This document shows, in pieces, positions 34,580-44,924 of a stretch of 64,000 bases of DNA; within the stretch, counting starts at the first letter, position 1, and every line of letters starts with the position of its first letter. Origin of the DNA: Molanna angustata (lineage: Eukaryota > Arthropoda > Insecta > Trichoptera > Molannidae); assembly GCA_963576475.1 (NCBI GenBank), contig OY754990.1, positions 5,485,756 to 5,549,755 on the forward strand, in the 5' to 3' direction. A program made the position numbers and the translations under genes. The notes under the pieces were generated by a model that was not told where the DNA came from, searched no databases, and was given only the letters and a program-made list of their open reading frames with translations.

Positions 34580-35870
34580 AATAATTAATAAAAAACAAAG
34601 ATAAAAATATAGAAATAGATTTAAATATAGAAACTAATAAAAATATAGAAACAGATAAAAATATAGAAACAGCTAAAAATATAGAAACAGATAAAAATAT
34701 AGAAACAGATAAAAATATAGAAACAGATAAAAATATAGAAACAGATAAAAATATAGAAACAGATAAAAATATAGAAACAGATAAAAATATAGAAACAGAT
34801 ATGAGTATAGGCACAGATAAAAATATAGGCACAGGTATAAAAATATAGACACACATAAAATATAGAAACACACAAAATATAGAAACAGATAAAATATAGG
34901 CACATATAAAAATATAGAAACAGATAAAAATATAGAAACAGATAAAAATAAAGAAACAGATAAAAATATAGAAACAGATAAAAATATAGAAACAGATAAA
35001 AATATAGAAACAGATATGAGTATAGGCACAGATAAAAATATAGGCACAGGTATAAAAATATAGACACACATAAAATATAGAAACACACAAAATATAGAAA
35101 CAGATAAAATATAGGCACATATAAAAATATAGAAACAGATAAAAATATAGAAACAGATAAAAATATAGAAACAGATAAAAATATAGAAACAGATAAAAAT
35201 ATAGAAACAGATAAAAATATAGAAACAGATATGAGTATAGGCACAGATAAAAATATAGGCACAGGTATAAAAATATAGACACACATAAAATATAGAAACA
35301 CACAAAATATAGAAACAGATAAAATATAGGCACATATAAAAATATAGAAACAGATAAAAATATAGAAACAGATAAAAATATAGAAACAGATAAAAATATA
35401 GAAACAGATAAAAATATAGAAACAGATAAAAATATAGAAACAGATATGAGTATAGGCACAGATAAAAATATAGGCACATATAAAAATATAGAAACAGATA
35501 AAAATATAGAAACAGATAAAAATATAGAAACAGATAAAAATATAGAAACAGATAAAAATATAGAAACAGATAAAAATATAGAAACAGATAAAAATATAGA
35601 AACAGATAAAAATATAGAAACAGATATGAGTATAGGCACAGATAAAAATATAGGCACAGGTATAAAAATATAGACACACATAAAATATAGAAACACACAA
35701 AATATAGAAACAGATAAAATATAGGCACATATAAAAATATAGAAACAGATAAAAATATAGGCACAGATAGAAATATAGAAACTGATAAAAATATAGGCAT
35801 TGATAAAAATATAGAAACTGATAAAAATATAGACACAGATAAAAATAGGTATATAGATTCAGAAAAAATA
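34580..35870. repeat. 18-bp minisatellite with 215-bp higher-order repeat
   Basis: The basic unit is AAAAATATAGAAACAGAT (18 bp). A variant block starting ATGAGTATAGGCACAG recurs at 34801, 35016, 35231, 35446 and 35626, giving intervals of 215, 215, 215 and 180 bp (about 12, 12, 12 and 10 units). Three minus-strand frames of 369-420 residues run across it because the 18-bp unit is a multiple of three and free of stops; they are Leu/Phe/Tyr repeats without gene signals. Confidence 0.97.
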
Positions 35871-36092
35871 GACAAAAAATGAATCAGACACCTCACAAAC
35901 AGTAAAAAAATAAAATAACAATAATAATGGTGCAAATATTAAAACAAAAATGTAAACCAATTGAAAAAAAAACGTTATTATGAGCCCAACTTACATGGAT
36001 AAAAGAATAATTAAACAAAATTGTAAACACGAAGAAATAAATGTGTCGACCAAATCTTCAATGTAATAATAACAATAAAAAAATATTTAATT

Positions 36093-36310
36093 ATTAAAAC
36101 CCTCAGAAAAATAACAGTCAGGATAAAAATTTATAGAATCATTGTCAGCAGTCCTAGCAGTTCACATTTTAAAATTAGCACGCTTTAGAATAATAGGGTT
36201 TTAAAACCCCCAGAAAAATAATTCGCAGGAATCTACGTGACACAATAATTATTGTATGTTCTAGATTGCTGTTTACATTTAAAAATTAGCACGCCTAAGA
36301 ATAACAGGAA
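36093..36310. repeat. Tandem duplication, unit ~117 bp
   Basis: AAAACCCTCAGAAAAATAA at about 36096 and AAAACCCCCAGAAAAATAA at about 36203 start two copies. Both contain AAAATTAGCACGC. Non-coding. Confidence 0.65.
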
Positions 36311-36429
36311 TGAAACTGCTAGCCCTAGAACAGGTTTACCCAGTTGGGCAAAAGTAATCTATATTTAATAAAGCATATAATGGTGTGATAAAAAAATAAA
36401 TGAAATAAAATAAAACCGCCAAAAATATC

Positions 36430-36640
36430 AGGCATGATTCTATTCGACAGAATAAGGAAAAGTACGATCAGAGAAATGTGTGATATCCAAGAGATGTTGT
36501 CAGATGTGGAAGACAAAGAATTAGGTCCTGGAGAGACTTTGTGGAAAGAATGGACTTTTCCAAAATCAAATTTTGCACTGCATGAACAACAAGAAGGGAG
36601 AAGGAAAGATGGAAGAACCTCCAAAATGTGGCTGGGATTC
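36430..36640 (+). pseudogene. Possible RTE-like LINE fragment
   Basis: A plus frame begins RIRKSTIREMCDIQEML, similar in layout to the RNxxIR segment before the RTE C-terminus, and shifts frame afterwards. The similarity is weak. Confidence 0.3.
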
Positions 36641-36644
36641 AGAT

Positions 36645-36720
36645 TGGTAGTGGCAGAGCGGTTAGCTGGGTTAGTAGTCCGAATCCTGCCACAAACTTCT
36701 TCTTCTTCTTAGTTTAGTAG
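36645..36720 (+). mobile_element. Decayed S1-type SINE head
   Basis: GTGGCAGAGCGGTTAGC and TAGTCCGAATCCTGCCAC preserve box A and a mutated box B (TCCGAATCC), followed by a CTT repeat. Confidence 0.45.
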
Positions 36721-37449
36721 ACCTAGTTGGTATGTTCTTCACAAACTATGCCTCCTGGGATGACGAAGTCCAGCTATCTTTCCATCCCTTGGATGGTCTA
36801 CCGGGTAGGCGGCGGCCAGAAGGAATTTCATTCGCCGCTATATATCCAAGTCTATCACTGTCCATCCTGGCTACGTGGTCCCTCTAATGTCTTCTTCTGG
36901 ATCTACTCCATCGAACGATGTCCTCTATTCCACATGTTTTCCTTATTTGAACACGATTTCGTTAAATAAAAAATATATATATATATATAAATATAACATA
37001 TAAATATCTGTTCCATATTCAATAATTCATTACCTTGAATTGAACACGTATTAGCAAGAACAGTTTGCGTTGCTAAACCGTGTGCATTTGGAGGACACGT
37101 GCCTTGAATTCAACAGGAGTTTTTAAGTGCATTAGTGCAACAAACTAGTGCCTAATTCGAGGCAGTACTTGCTTCCTAGTCAACACGGAAAGGTAAATAC
37201 GTGGCCCGACCCCGGATGAATTGGGATCGAGGGGCAGGAAATGATAAAATGATGATGATGACGATAGCTGTATGTTTACTGAAATATATAAAAAAAAATA
37301 TTCCATGGTATCCATTTCAGAATTCTGAGAGATCATCTGTCTGGCAACATGACCCGCTGTGATGTTTTTAATGAAAGAATGACGCGAACCGCGCTAGGCT
37401 ATTGTCTTTAGACAGTAATATGCAATGAAAAAAAAACTATACATAAGTT
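36721..37449. other. Spacer, possible old LINE scrap
   Basis: 36740-36960 contains ATGGTCTACCGGGTAGGCGG and is GC-richer than its neighbours, perhaps a decayed LINE 3' region. The remainder is AT-rich. Nothing firm. Confidence 0.3.
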
Positions 37450-37760
37450 TATGACTGAGACGCGTCTCATATTTTCTTCTTTTTCCAATGTCTCTTCCAT
37501 ATCGTCTTCTATACAAAGTATTATCCTCATTGTGCCTCAATCCTTTCAACGTTATTCCCTCCCCTCTACTTCCTTTCCCCTACAATGGCAGTCACCATTA
37601 TGAGCTCGCCCATACAAGCGTGAGAGTGAAAAATGCTTGTGCATTATCCTTTACGTTGCCTCTTCTATTATTCGGCGACTGTGGCGTCGCGACGCCCGAC
37701 GCCCTCACATCAATCAGCTCTGATTGGCAACCTGCGATACGCGTACAACCATTTACATAT
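37450..37760. other. GC-richer segment of unknown nature
   Basis: A 144-residue plus-strand frame (37488-37922) crosses this segment. It has no recognisable domain or signal and runs on into element E, so it is probably fortuitous. GGCGTCGCGACGCCCGACGC near 37683 is a strong CpG cluster with a GGCGTCGCGACGCC palindrome. Confidence 0.35.
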
Positions 37761-37854
37761 GTACAGCTACAGTATACAGCTGAACGTATATATTTGTATA
37801 TAAATATAAATCAGTGGCGGATTATCAATAATAACTATTATTTTTTAAATTTTA

Positions 37855-38045
37855 ACATCTCAATATCGACGAAGTTGGTTATTTATATGTATGAGAACCA
37901 GGAACTCAAGGCACCTACATAGCTCACGACCTGTCATCGGCTGGTTTACGTGATCACTTAATGCGCTTGCGCAACGTTCACCAATTATGCCTTCTTATTG
38001 AGTTCCCTTATCAATGCAATTTTTGAATGATCTTTATATTTCAAT
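37855..38045. mobile_element. Element family E copy, forward orientation
   Basis: ATATCGACGAAGTTGG, GAACCAGGAACTCAAGG, GACCTGTCATCGGCTGG and GCGCTTGCGCAACGTTCACC occur in the same order as the 5.8-kb copy. It is truncated after the CTTATCAATGCAATTTTTGA block. Confidence 0.75.
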
Positions 38046-38313
38046 AATGGAAAATTTAGAAAAAAACAATTAATAATTATTTTTTTTGTAAGTCTTACAA
38101 TCATTTTCATTTACAAAATAATTTAAAAAATCATTCATTTAATTTTATACATAAGAATGCCTGCATAATAAATTTAATATACGTACACACTATTGATTGT
38201 TTTAAAGGATACTAAACGCTAATTGTACTATTTAGATTCTGCTTGGCTCATTTTTTTGTTTACATAGAATAATAGGTATTGCTTATGTTTTTTTTTTCAT
38301 AGAATAATACTGC
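38046..38313. other. Spacer, nothing seen
   Basis: AT-rich. Confidence 0.5.
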
Positions 38314-38661
38314 TTAATACTGAAGCTGTTCTGCATCTCTCCGTATGTCGTCCTCCCATCTCAGTCTTGGTCTCCCCATCTTCCGTTTACCTCCCGGGTG
38401 ATCAACCATGACTTTTTTGGGTGGTCGCGTATTTGACATTCTCTGTACATGGCCAGCCCATCTCAACCTAAGCAGTCTTATATGAGATGACATCTTTGGG
38501 GCTTCGTAAATTCTATACAGTTCTTCATTTTTCTTTATGCGCAATTCATCTCCTTCCTTCACAGGACCACATACTCGGAGAAGGACTATCCTTACGAAAA
38601 CATCTAATGATTCGACAGATTTCACGGTTAGTGTCAGAGCCTCGCATTCGTAAGTCAACAC
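38314..38661 (-). pseudogene. LINE ORF2 C-terminal fragment
   Basis: A minus-strand frame of 115 residues reads YECEALTLTVKSVESLDVF, RVCGPVKEGDE, LRWAGHVQRM and GRPRLRWEDDIRRD. This order is typical of the post-RT region of RTE-related insect elements. The open frame is intact but lacks RT and endonuclease. Confidence 0.75.
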
Positions 38662-38699
38662 AGTCTTATGATTGTCTTATATAATGGGAGTTCTATAAA

Positions 38700-38850
38700 A
38701 TATTAAGATATTATTAATATATTATTCAACTCCATAAGATAAATATATCCATGATATGGGTAATCACGAGGGTTTTGATTTCACCGCCTGACCAGGGTGG
38801 CAAGTTTGGTCAATCTTCGGAATCAAAACCATCCGTGTTTACCCATATTT
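38700..38850. repeat. Inverted-repeat dispersed element, copy 1
   Basis: ATATGGGTAATCACGAGGGT near 38755 mirrors ATCCGTGTTTACCCATAT near 38830. The upstream block TAAGATAAATATATCCATGA also occurs near 39604, beside GGTATCGAG repeats. Probably a MITE-like sequence. Confidence 0.4.
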
Positions 38851-38918
38851 TTTTTAAATATTCTAAGGAAGAGGCGTTTACATTGTGGAAATTCATTTAA
38901 ATAAATTATTAAAATAAC

Positions 38919-39085
38919 AATATAACTTTGTTTATTTCCACTTATTTATTTTTATTCCACAACTAGTTTCAAGAACTACCGTTCTCTTCTTCAGGTGGGT
39001 TTAAACTACCTGAAGAAGAGAACGGTGGTTCTTGAAACTAGTTGTGGAATAAAAATAAATAAGTGGAAATAAACAAAGTTATATT
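38919..39085. repeat. 78-bp-arm near-perfect palindrome
   Basis: Arm 38919-38996 is inverted at 39008-39085 with one mismatch and an 11-nt spacer (GGGTTTAAACT). The arms contain CCACAACTAGTTTCAAGAAC. The identity implies recent origin or gene conversion between arms. Confidence 0.95.
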
Positions 39086-39104
39086 TTTATTTTAATAAAT
39101 CATA

Positions 39105-39560
39105 TTTTTTTTAATTTACATATTTATTTTATTTTGGGGAACAAAAACAGGCATTACATATTTTACATTAATAAAAAAATAGTAATCAGGAAAGTAAGCC
39201 AATTACATTGTTCCACAGATTAATATAACAAAAACAAAATTGTGGTGTTAGTGTACAATTGTGATGTGTGTGATGTGTGTATTTTATGTAGCGAGGGTGG
39301 GACATGGAGAAGGGTAGGAGAGGAGGTAAGGGTGAGTTGTCATATTAATACAGTATTGGACATACCAAAAATTATGTAATTTGGTACAGAATGTATTCAC
39401 TATTATATTGATGATAGTTGTTTTTTTAATGATTGTATGCTATTGTTGAAAATATCTGGCTTATGATTAAGGTTATTAAACATAATGCAGCAACGGTTAA
39501 TAAAAGTGTTGTTTGCATAGTTTGTTCTTGAGAATTTAGTGTAAAAATGAGGTATCGAGT
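39105..39560 (-). pseudogene. LINE 3' end related to the 44.7-kb LINE
   Basis: The minus strand reads FSRTNYANNTFINRC then HKPDIFNNSIQSLKKQL, matching CRTNYAQNNYVNRC then PQPDIFNSTQTSMKRQL at the C-terminus of the ORF2 at 44.9-47.8 kb. A 3' UTR and an A-rich tail at about 39105-39140 follow. It is 5'-truncated and diverged. Confidence 0.7.
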
Positions 39561-39579
39561 ATGGTATCGAGTTCAATAA

Positions 39580-39689
39580 TATCTTAAGATATTATAGAAC
39601 TCCAAAAGATAATTATATCCATGATATGGATAAACATGAATGCATTTGATTTCGCTAGTTTACCAGACTTGTCTCCCAGGAGGGTAATC
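39580..39689. repeat. Inverted-repeat dispersed element, copy 2 (partial)
   Basis: Shares AAGATAATTATATCCATGAT and the neighbouring AATATCTTAAGATATT palindrome with the copy at 38.7 kb. Confidence 0.4.
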
Positions 39690-39917
39690 AAAATATTTAT
39701 ATATATTTATTTTTAATGCATCTCGGGAAACTAACAAGTACGTACAAGCTCAAATATTTCTTTACACGCGCCCAATATCAAGTTGCCCCATTTCGGAGAC
39801 GATATTTATCTTTCCGAAAACCAAATTAAAAACTACGGTGTCTCCACCGGGATTCTAACTCGGGACTTTTCGCTCAGGAGTGACACATCTTGCCAACTGA
39901 GCCACGAAGACCGACAT
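39690..39917 (-). mobile_element. tRNA-derived SINE (family S2), copy 4
   Basis: Diverged head (box A TGGCTCAGTTGG intact, box B mutated to AGTTAGAATCC) and shortened body with the ATATCAAGTTGCCCCATTTC block. Confidence 0.8.
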
Positions 39918-40253
39918 ATTTTATTTGTACTTTGTCATTTTATATATTATGTATCATACTTTTCTTACCAATTTTTGAATTTTGTCCTATCCCTGTGATA
40001 ATCTTTGATGTATGGTCCTTGAGTTCGTATGAACATACTATAAAGGTACTTGTCTTCCCCACGAATGATGGTAAAAACATGTCTACAACAGCCTGTATTT
40101 TGAGCCTCGGTGATAATTACTGCAACACCCTGTATGAAAGGAATCTTGAAAATCCAGGATTAAACATCCAATCAGGGTTGCCAATTTCGTATATAAATTA
40201 TGAAATCTAGAGTAAGATAAAAAAAGTTGTGAATCACCAAAGGCGAAAGTAGA
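39918..40253. other. Spacer
   Basis: No gene; two ~75-106-residue frames are unrelated to known families. Confidence 0.45.
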
Positions 40254-40543
40254 TTTCCTTCTCCCCCCCCCCCTTATCGCTTTTGTCCCGTTTCTATCAG
40301 GGTATGCTTTGACCATGATCCTGGAATTGGCGAGTCTGGTTATTACATTGAAGCGACTGCCATCTGACCTTCGTAACCCTTAGAAAGGAGAACCAGAACA
40401 AATTGGATCATGGCTACACATAGCTTGTGATATAAATCCGCACATAGATGTTTTGAAAATCCAGAGGTGCGTGTCCCGCCCGGATACGAACCGTCGACCT
40501 CACGCATGTGAGGCGACGACCTTACCGCTGGGCTATCACTGCT
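40254..40543 (-). mobile_element. Bm1-like lepidopteran SINE with 16-bp target duplication
   Basis: Minus-strand head: TAGCCCAGCGG (box A) and CGGTTCGTATCC (box B) near 40535-40480. The body contains the complement of AAGCGACTGCCATCTGACCT and CCTTAGAAAGGAGAACC, close to the body of Bm1-type SINEs of moths as I recall it. CAAAGGCGAAAGTAGA occurs exactly at 40238-40253 and 40544-40559, defining the boundaries. The 3' end carries a G10-11 run instead of an A tail, which is odd. Confidence 0.9.
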
Positions 40544-40613
40544 CAAAGGCGAAAGTAGAATAAATGCAGTTAAAAAATGGCATGCGCATTCGCTTATGGT
40601 GATCACGTAAACC

Positions 40614-41054
40614 TCATTTTTCTTCTTCTTCTCTTGTCTTATCAGGTCCCCTCGACGTTGAAGACATAGAGAGAGCCTCCCTGTCTTTGTCAGCGCGAAA
40701 CAGCTCCTTCACAATCCTCATACCGGTCCATTCCCGGATGTTTTGAAGCCAATAAAGTTGCTTTCCTCCAACCCCTCCATGACCCTCAATCTTTCCCTTA
40801 ACGACGAGCTGAAGGATGGCATACTTTTCACCTCTCAGAATATGGCCGAAGTACAACACTTTACGGAGCTTAATATTGATGAATAATTCTCTATTTGTGT
40901 TGGCTCTACGTAGTACTTCAGTGTTACTGACCATGTCAGTCCATGGTATTCTCAGAATCCTGCGGTGAATCCACATTTCGAGTGCTTCGAGGAGGTTTAT
41001 AATATTAACTTTGAGAGTCCACGCCTCCACCCTATAAAGCAGCACTGACCACAC
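40614..41054 (-). pseudogene. RTE-like LINE ORF2 C-terminus, 146 aa
   Basis: An uninterrupted minus frame reads EAWTLKVNIINLLEALEMW, HRRILRIPWTDMVSNTEVLR, KVLYFGHILRGEKY and NIREWTGM. This is the post-RT region of RTE-type elements. RT, endonuclease and 5' part are absent. The 3' boundary is near the CTTCTTCTTCTC run. Confidence 0.8.
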
Positions 41055-41259
41055 ATAACACTTAACACATACCTAATATATAATAATAATACCTAATATA
41101 AATACATAAATAAATAAATATGAATCGTAGGCGTGGCTTTCATTCCATAGAGATATGGTGTTGTCACTTTCTTTTCAATCGTCTAAAAATACCACACATT
41201 ATCAAAATTTGAATTGATCGGAGAAATTATATTGGGACATAATTGGTAAACGTTGCGGA
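41055..41259. other. Spacer
   Basis: AT-rich, with AATAAATAAATA near 41105. Confidence 0.4.
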
Positions 41260-41380
41260 AGTAATCACGTAAACAAACCGCACCTATGCCTTGTAATTGC
41301 CCGATTTTCCAGTTCTTCTATAATATGTGTTTCACCTTCGTCTCAATTGAGATATAAAATTTGTCAAAAAATTTATATTT
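41260..41380. mobile_element. Element family E fragment, diverged
   Basis: AACGTTGCGGAAGTAATCAC, CAGTTCTTCTATAATATG and TTCGTCTCAATTGAGATATA match the reverse-orientation copies but with more substitutions. Confidence 0.55.
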
Positions 41381-41484
41381 TCGTGAAAAAGAAGGTAGCC
41401 AAAGTTCCTATCTACAACGCGACCATAGTGCCAAACTTAATGTATGAAGTCGCATTAAAGCAGAATAAATAGGTACAGTTTAAA

Positions 41485-41720
41485 TGAGAAGAATTTTTAA
41501 AAGGACGATGTATGACAGGGTTAGAAATGAGGACATAAGGAAAGAATGTAAGATAAAGAAAAATGTCATCGATAGAATAAAAAGTGAACAAATTTGAGAT
41601 GGTTTGTCCTCTTGGGGAGAACGAATGAAGAACGCCTGACGAAGAAAGCATTCTCAACGGAAAGAAATGGAATGAGAGGTCAGGAACGTCCAAGAAAATG
41701 ATGGCACGACCATATTTAAT
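41485..41720 (+). pseudogene. RTE-like LINE C-terminal fragment
   Basis: The nucleotide order AGAACGAATGAAGAACGCCT then GACGAAGAAAGCATT and GGAATGAGAGGTCAGGAACG parallels the 61.0-kb copy (RMNEERLTKK...RGRP). Frameshifts and a stop interrupt the frame. Confidence 0.65.
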
Positions 41721-41939
41721 AATATTTTAAAACAATTTGAAATTGTTTGCGCAGTTGACGCAAGTAAAAAACCGAAAAAAAAAATGCTGACAGTTAAATT
41801 GAAAACAATGTTGAACCAGTGACGTCAAAGAAAGAAGAACTACGCGTAAGAGAGAACAAAGATGACGGCTGGCACAGTAAATCCACTCCTTTCAAACTTA
41901 TCCATGTGTTCCAATATATTTCTTCTGCCGATATCGCAC

Positions 41940-42132
41940 ATATATAATTTTGGTCCTTCGAGCCGGATCAGTACCTAAATCGTAATAACTGAAATAAATC
42001 AAAATAATATTTGGTGAATTAATCACGAACGAATTACTTTAATTCATTTTGTCAATAATTACAAATTACTGAATACGCTCGTAAGGGCCAAAATTATATA
42101 TGACATGTATGATATCCGGCTCGAAGAACCAT
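41940..42132. repeat. Inverted repeat around an AT-rich core
   Basis: ATAATTTTGGTCCTTCGAGC then CGGAT near 41946 mirrors ATCCGGCTCGAAGAACCATA near 42113. GGTCCTTCGAGCCGGAT resembles a sequence seen beside some insect LTR-retrotransposon primer sites, so a retroelement origin is possible but unproven. Confidence 0.45.
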
Positions 42133-42399
42133 AAACCAAGAAAAATGAAATGTATATTATTATGATTGAAAATATGTTTAAATGTGAAAAAAAATCCAAA
42201 TAAAAACCAAATTTTATTAACGCTCAGCCGAAAACGCATAGATTTGTTTACATTGCATGAAATATTTTTGTTTTCAAGATATAAAACGAATGGAGCTGGA
42301 GTTCAATTTATTTATTTATTTCGAAATTCCAGTACAGACAGACAAGGGTATGAACAAGAAAACGTTACACTCTTGTTTACCAAAGAAAGAAATTAATAA

Positions 42400-42770
42400 A
42401 TTTAAGTCAGTTTTCAATGCTGCAGCCAGACTCATCACTGGAGCCTCCAAATTTTCTCACATCTCTCACCATCTTCGCAATCTACATTGGCTTAAAGTCC
42501 CCGAAAGAATTGAATATAAGCTCTGTCTCATAATCTTTAAAGCACTTCGTGGTATGGCTCCTACTTACCTCTCCGAACTGTGCATTCCGCTTTCAATAAA
42601 TGACAGACAATCATCACTTCGTTCTGCTTCTTCATCCATGGTTGGGAAATTAGTTGAAATAAACAGGGTGCACACAACTAATTTCGGTGATCGTGCATTT
42701 GCTGTGGCAGGACCAAATGCATGGAATAAGCTCCCACACACCCTCAGACAAACCGAAAATATATCTTCGC
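42400..42770 (+). pseudogene. L2/CR1-like LINE ORF2 C-terminus, copy 1
   Basis: The frame reads VFNAAARLITGASKFSHISH, LRNLHWLKVPERIEYKLCL, APTYLSELC, FGDRAFAVAGPNAWNKLPH. This is the classic C-terminal segment after the reverse transcriptase in L2/CR1-like elements. It stops abruptly at about 42770, where a CATCGCACCGCATCG-type repeat replaces the expected FRKNLKTHLF end kept in the 61.5-kb copy. Confidence 0.85.
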
Positions 42771-43389
42771 ATCGCACCGCATCGTCCGCATCGCATTGAA
42801 TTCGCATGTATCCGCACCGCATCGCTTCGCAATCGCGTTCGCTTTGAATTGCCTACGTAGGACGTAGCCTTATACATAACGATTCGAAACTCTTATTTGG
42901 ACAAAATTTCAAGAGCGGCTTTTATTCGCTTTCTCAATTTGAATATTGGTTCGTCTATATCTTTTTAAGGACACGAAAAAAAAAACAAATTTAAAATTCA
43001 TTTGATTTAAATTCGATTCCAAATCAAATTCTCGGAATTAGGTACTCTCGACGCGGCGGCGGTGGCTTCACAGAAAAACTGGGGTTTTTGGATCATCCTA
43101 AATGTGTAGCTACATAATATTACTCTTTTTCTTCTACCATTTCTTCCATACTACGGGCATTTGTAGGGATTTGACCGAATCCTAATCTTTATCAATTCTT
43201 CCTCTCTCTCTTTATCTATCTCTATCGTCTTATCTCCGTTCCGTCTTCGAAATTAAATAATATAATCCGACCGTTGAAAGGTACGGGTCTCGAAGGTTTT
43301 TGTTTCGGAGGCAGCTAGTGCTATGATGGCGCGTGTGATAAGGTACAAACGTGAAATGTAATATTTATAACACAAACTTCACAATCATC
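42771..43389. other. GC-richer 'cgcaccgcatcgc' block, then spacer
   Basis: 42771-42850 iterates CGCACCGCATCG/TCGCATTG strings with high CpG. The rest includes a CGACGCGGCGGCGGTGG stretch near 43049 and CT-rich simple sequence near 43200. No gene recognised. Confidence 0.4.
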
Positions 43390-43980
43390 ATATGATTGAT
43401 TGGTTGGGGTGGCGCTGCTAAAATTAATATGGATCCTCTTATTAAAGCACAAAAAGCTTTAATTAAGGTTATAATAAAAAAACCATTTACATATCCAACA
43501 GTTCAATTATTTAATGATTTTCCAGTTTTCAACATTCCACAGTTATATATCAAAATTATTTCTATACATTATCATAAAGATAAAACAATTCACATTACAC
43601 CGCAACACAATTACGAGACGACACGCAGGAATTTTCTCATGACTCCAAAGACAAACACGACATTCGGACAAAGACATTACTATTATTTAGCTCCAAAAAT
43701 TTTTAATAAGATAAAAAGTGAAATAACGAACATACAGTTGATGAATAATTTGAAATACAAGAAAACAATAGAAACATGGATTAGAATCAAGGGCATTATA
43801 TACTGCGGAAACATGATCAAGCTACAATAGTTTATATTTTTATTTTTATAATAGGTATATTTTATAACAAGTTTTAGTTAAATACAAGTTTAATATTTTT
43901 CTGTCAGATATAACGCAAAAAAAAAAAATTCTGCCACCTCGGTACAGGCTCAGCCTAGTGAGGTGGTATATACCAAATAA
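43390..43980 (+). pseudogene. LINE ORF2 C-terminus and 3' UTR (family C), copy 1
   Basis: A 144-residue frame reads GWGGAAKINMDPLIKAQKAL, PTVQLFNDFPVF and TTFGQRHYYYLAPKIFNKIK, a Jockey/CR1-type C-terminus. The 3' UTR ends with a hairpin-forming CCACCTCGGTACAGGCTCAG...GAGGTGG. Related copies lie at 51.5 kb (minus) and 62.0 kb (plus). Confidence 0.75.
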
Positions 43981-44164
43981 TCCTATAAAAAAATGTTTCA
44001 TATAACTTATTTAAATTGTACTTTTTTGTAATATTTTTATTGTTTGTTCCTATATTGTTATATTTTGTTTGGTTTCAAAAAAAAAAAACATATTATGCAG
44101 TAAACTGTGTCGGTTTAGAAAAATATTATCCACTTTGAAGTTTAATAAAAAGACACTCCAAGGG

Positions 44165-44400
44165 GGTCTAGCATGAGCAAATCCTGATATGACTTGTCAT
44201 AAAAAAAAATTGTCATAGAATTTTACATTATTTTTGTAACAAGTCATATCACAATTCGCTCATACTAAATGACAAAGAGATAATATTCACCATACAATTT
44301 CAGAAAGCGCATTTAGAAATTATTTTATTTTGTATGACAAAAAAAGTTTAGTGTATGGTGTTCGGTTCTCTCTACCAACTCCAATGTGGAAAACGCGTGT
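44165..44400. repeat. Inverted repeat and RTE 3' scrap
   Basis: AGCATGAGCAAATCCTGATA near 44171 mirrors TATCACAATTCGCTCATACT near 44248. Next to it, GTTCGGTTCTCTCTACCAAC near 44360 matches the RTE-like 3' block at 61.27 kb. Confidence 0.5.
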
Positions 44401-44659
44401 CGATATCTAGGAAACTTCATTATGTCATAAAAAACACTAGGGATCTAGTATAAGAGAAATGTGATATGAATTTTCACAAAAAAAATGTGAAATCTTTAAC
44501 TAGTCCTATTTAATTATTCAAGTTTTACTTAATCACCCTAGAGTAAAGAATATACACAGCTGACGTAAGCTAAGATTTTAGGCCAGGGATTTTCTTTTGA
44601 CACAAAGTGAGGTAGAACGGGTGTATCCCAAACACATTCAATATTCAAACATAAATCGG
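44401..44659. other. Spacer
   Basis: Nothing recognised apart from a short partial repeat of the CTAGTATAAGAG type. Confidence 0.4.
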
Positions 44660-44924
44660 ATATTTATTTTTTATTTTTTTATTTTATTTTATTTTTCATT
44701 TGTTTGGAAACTTAACAGCTATACATTTATAATACTTAATTTCAAATGAGAATACAAAATAAATAGCCAATTATAAAGTTTCACATATTTAAATTATTAT
44801 ACATTATTAATGTTGGGTAGTCATTGTAAGATGGTGAGTGTATGTGGGGGAAAGGGAAGGGTAATGGATATAGGAAAGCGTTGATAAGGAAGGGATGAAT
44901 GTTTAAGGAAAGTAGGTTTGATTT

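Noticed and set aside
34575..35935. Minus-strand frames of 369-420 residues and a 75-residue plus frame
   Set aside because: The 18-bp unit is a multiple of three without stops, so several frames stay open at once; composition is extreme and no gene signals exist.
37488..37922. Possible host protein of 144 residues
   Set aside because: No domain or splice context; the frame runs into element E, which is non-coding elsewhere.
40614..41054. Intact 146-residue gene
   Set aside because: The frame is open but its sequence is the C-terminal part of an RTE-type ORF2 without the catalytic domains.
41940..42132. LTR retrotransposon with primer-binding site
   Set aside because: Only a short GGTCCTTCGAGCCGG string resembles such sites; there is no LTR pair, gag or pol.
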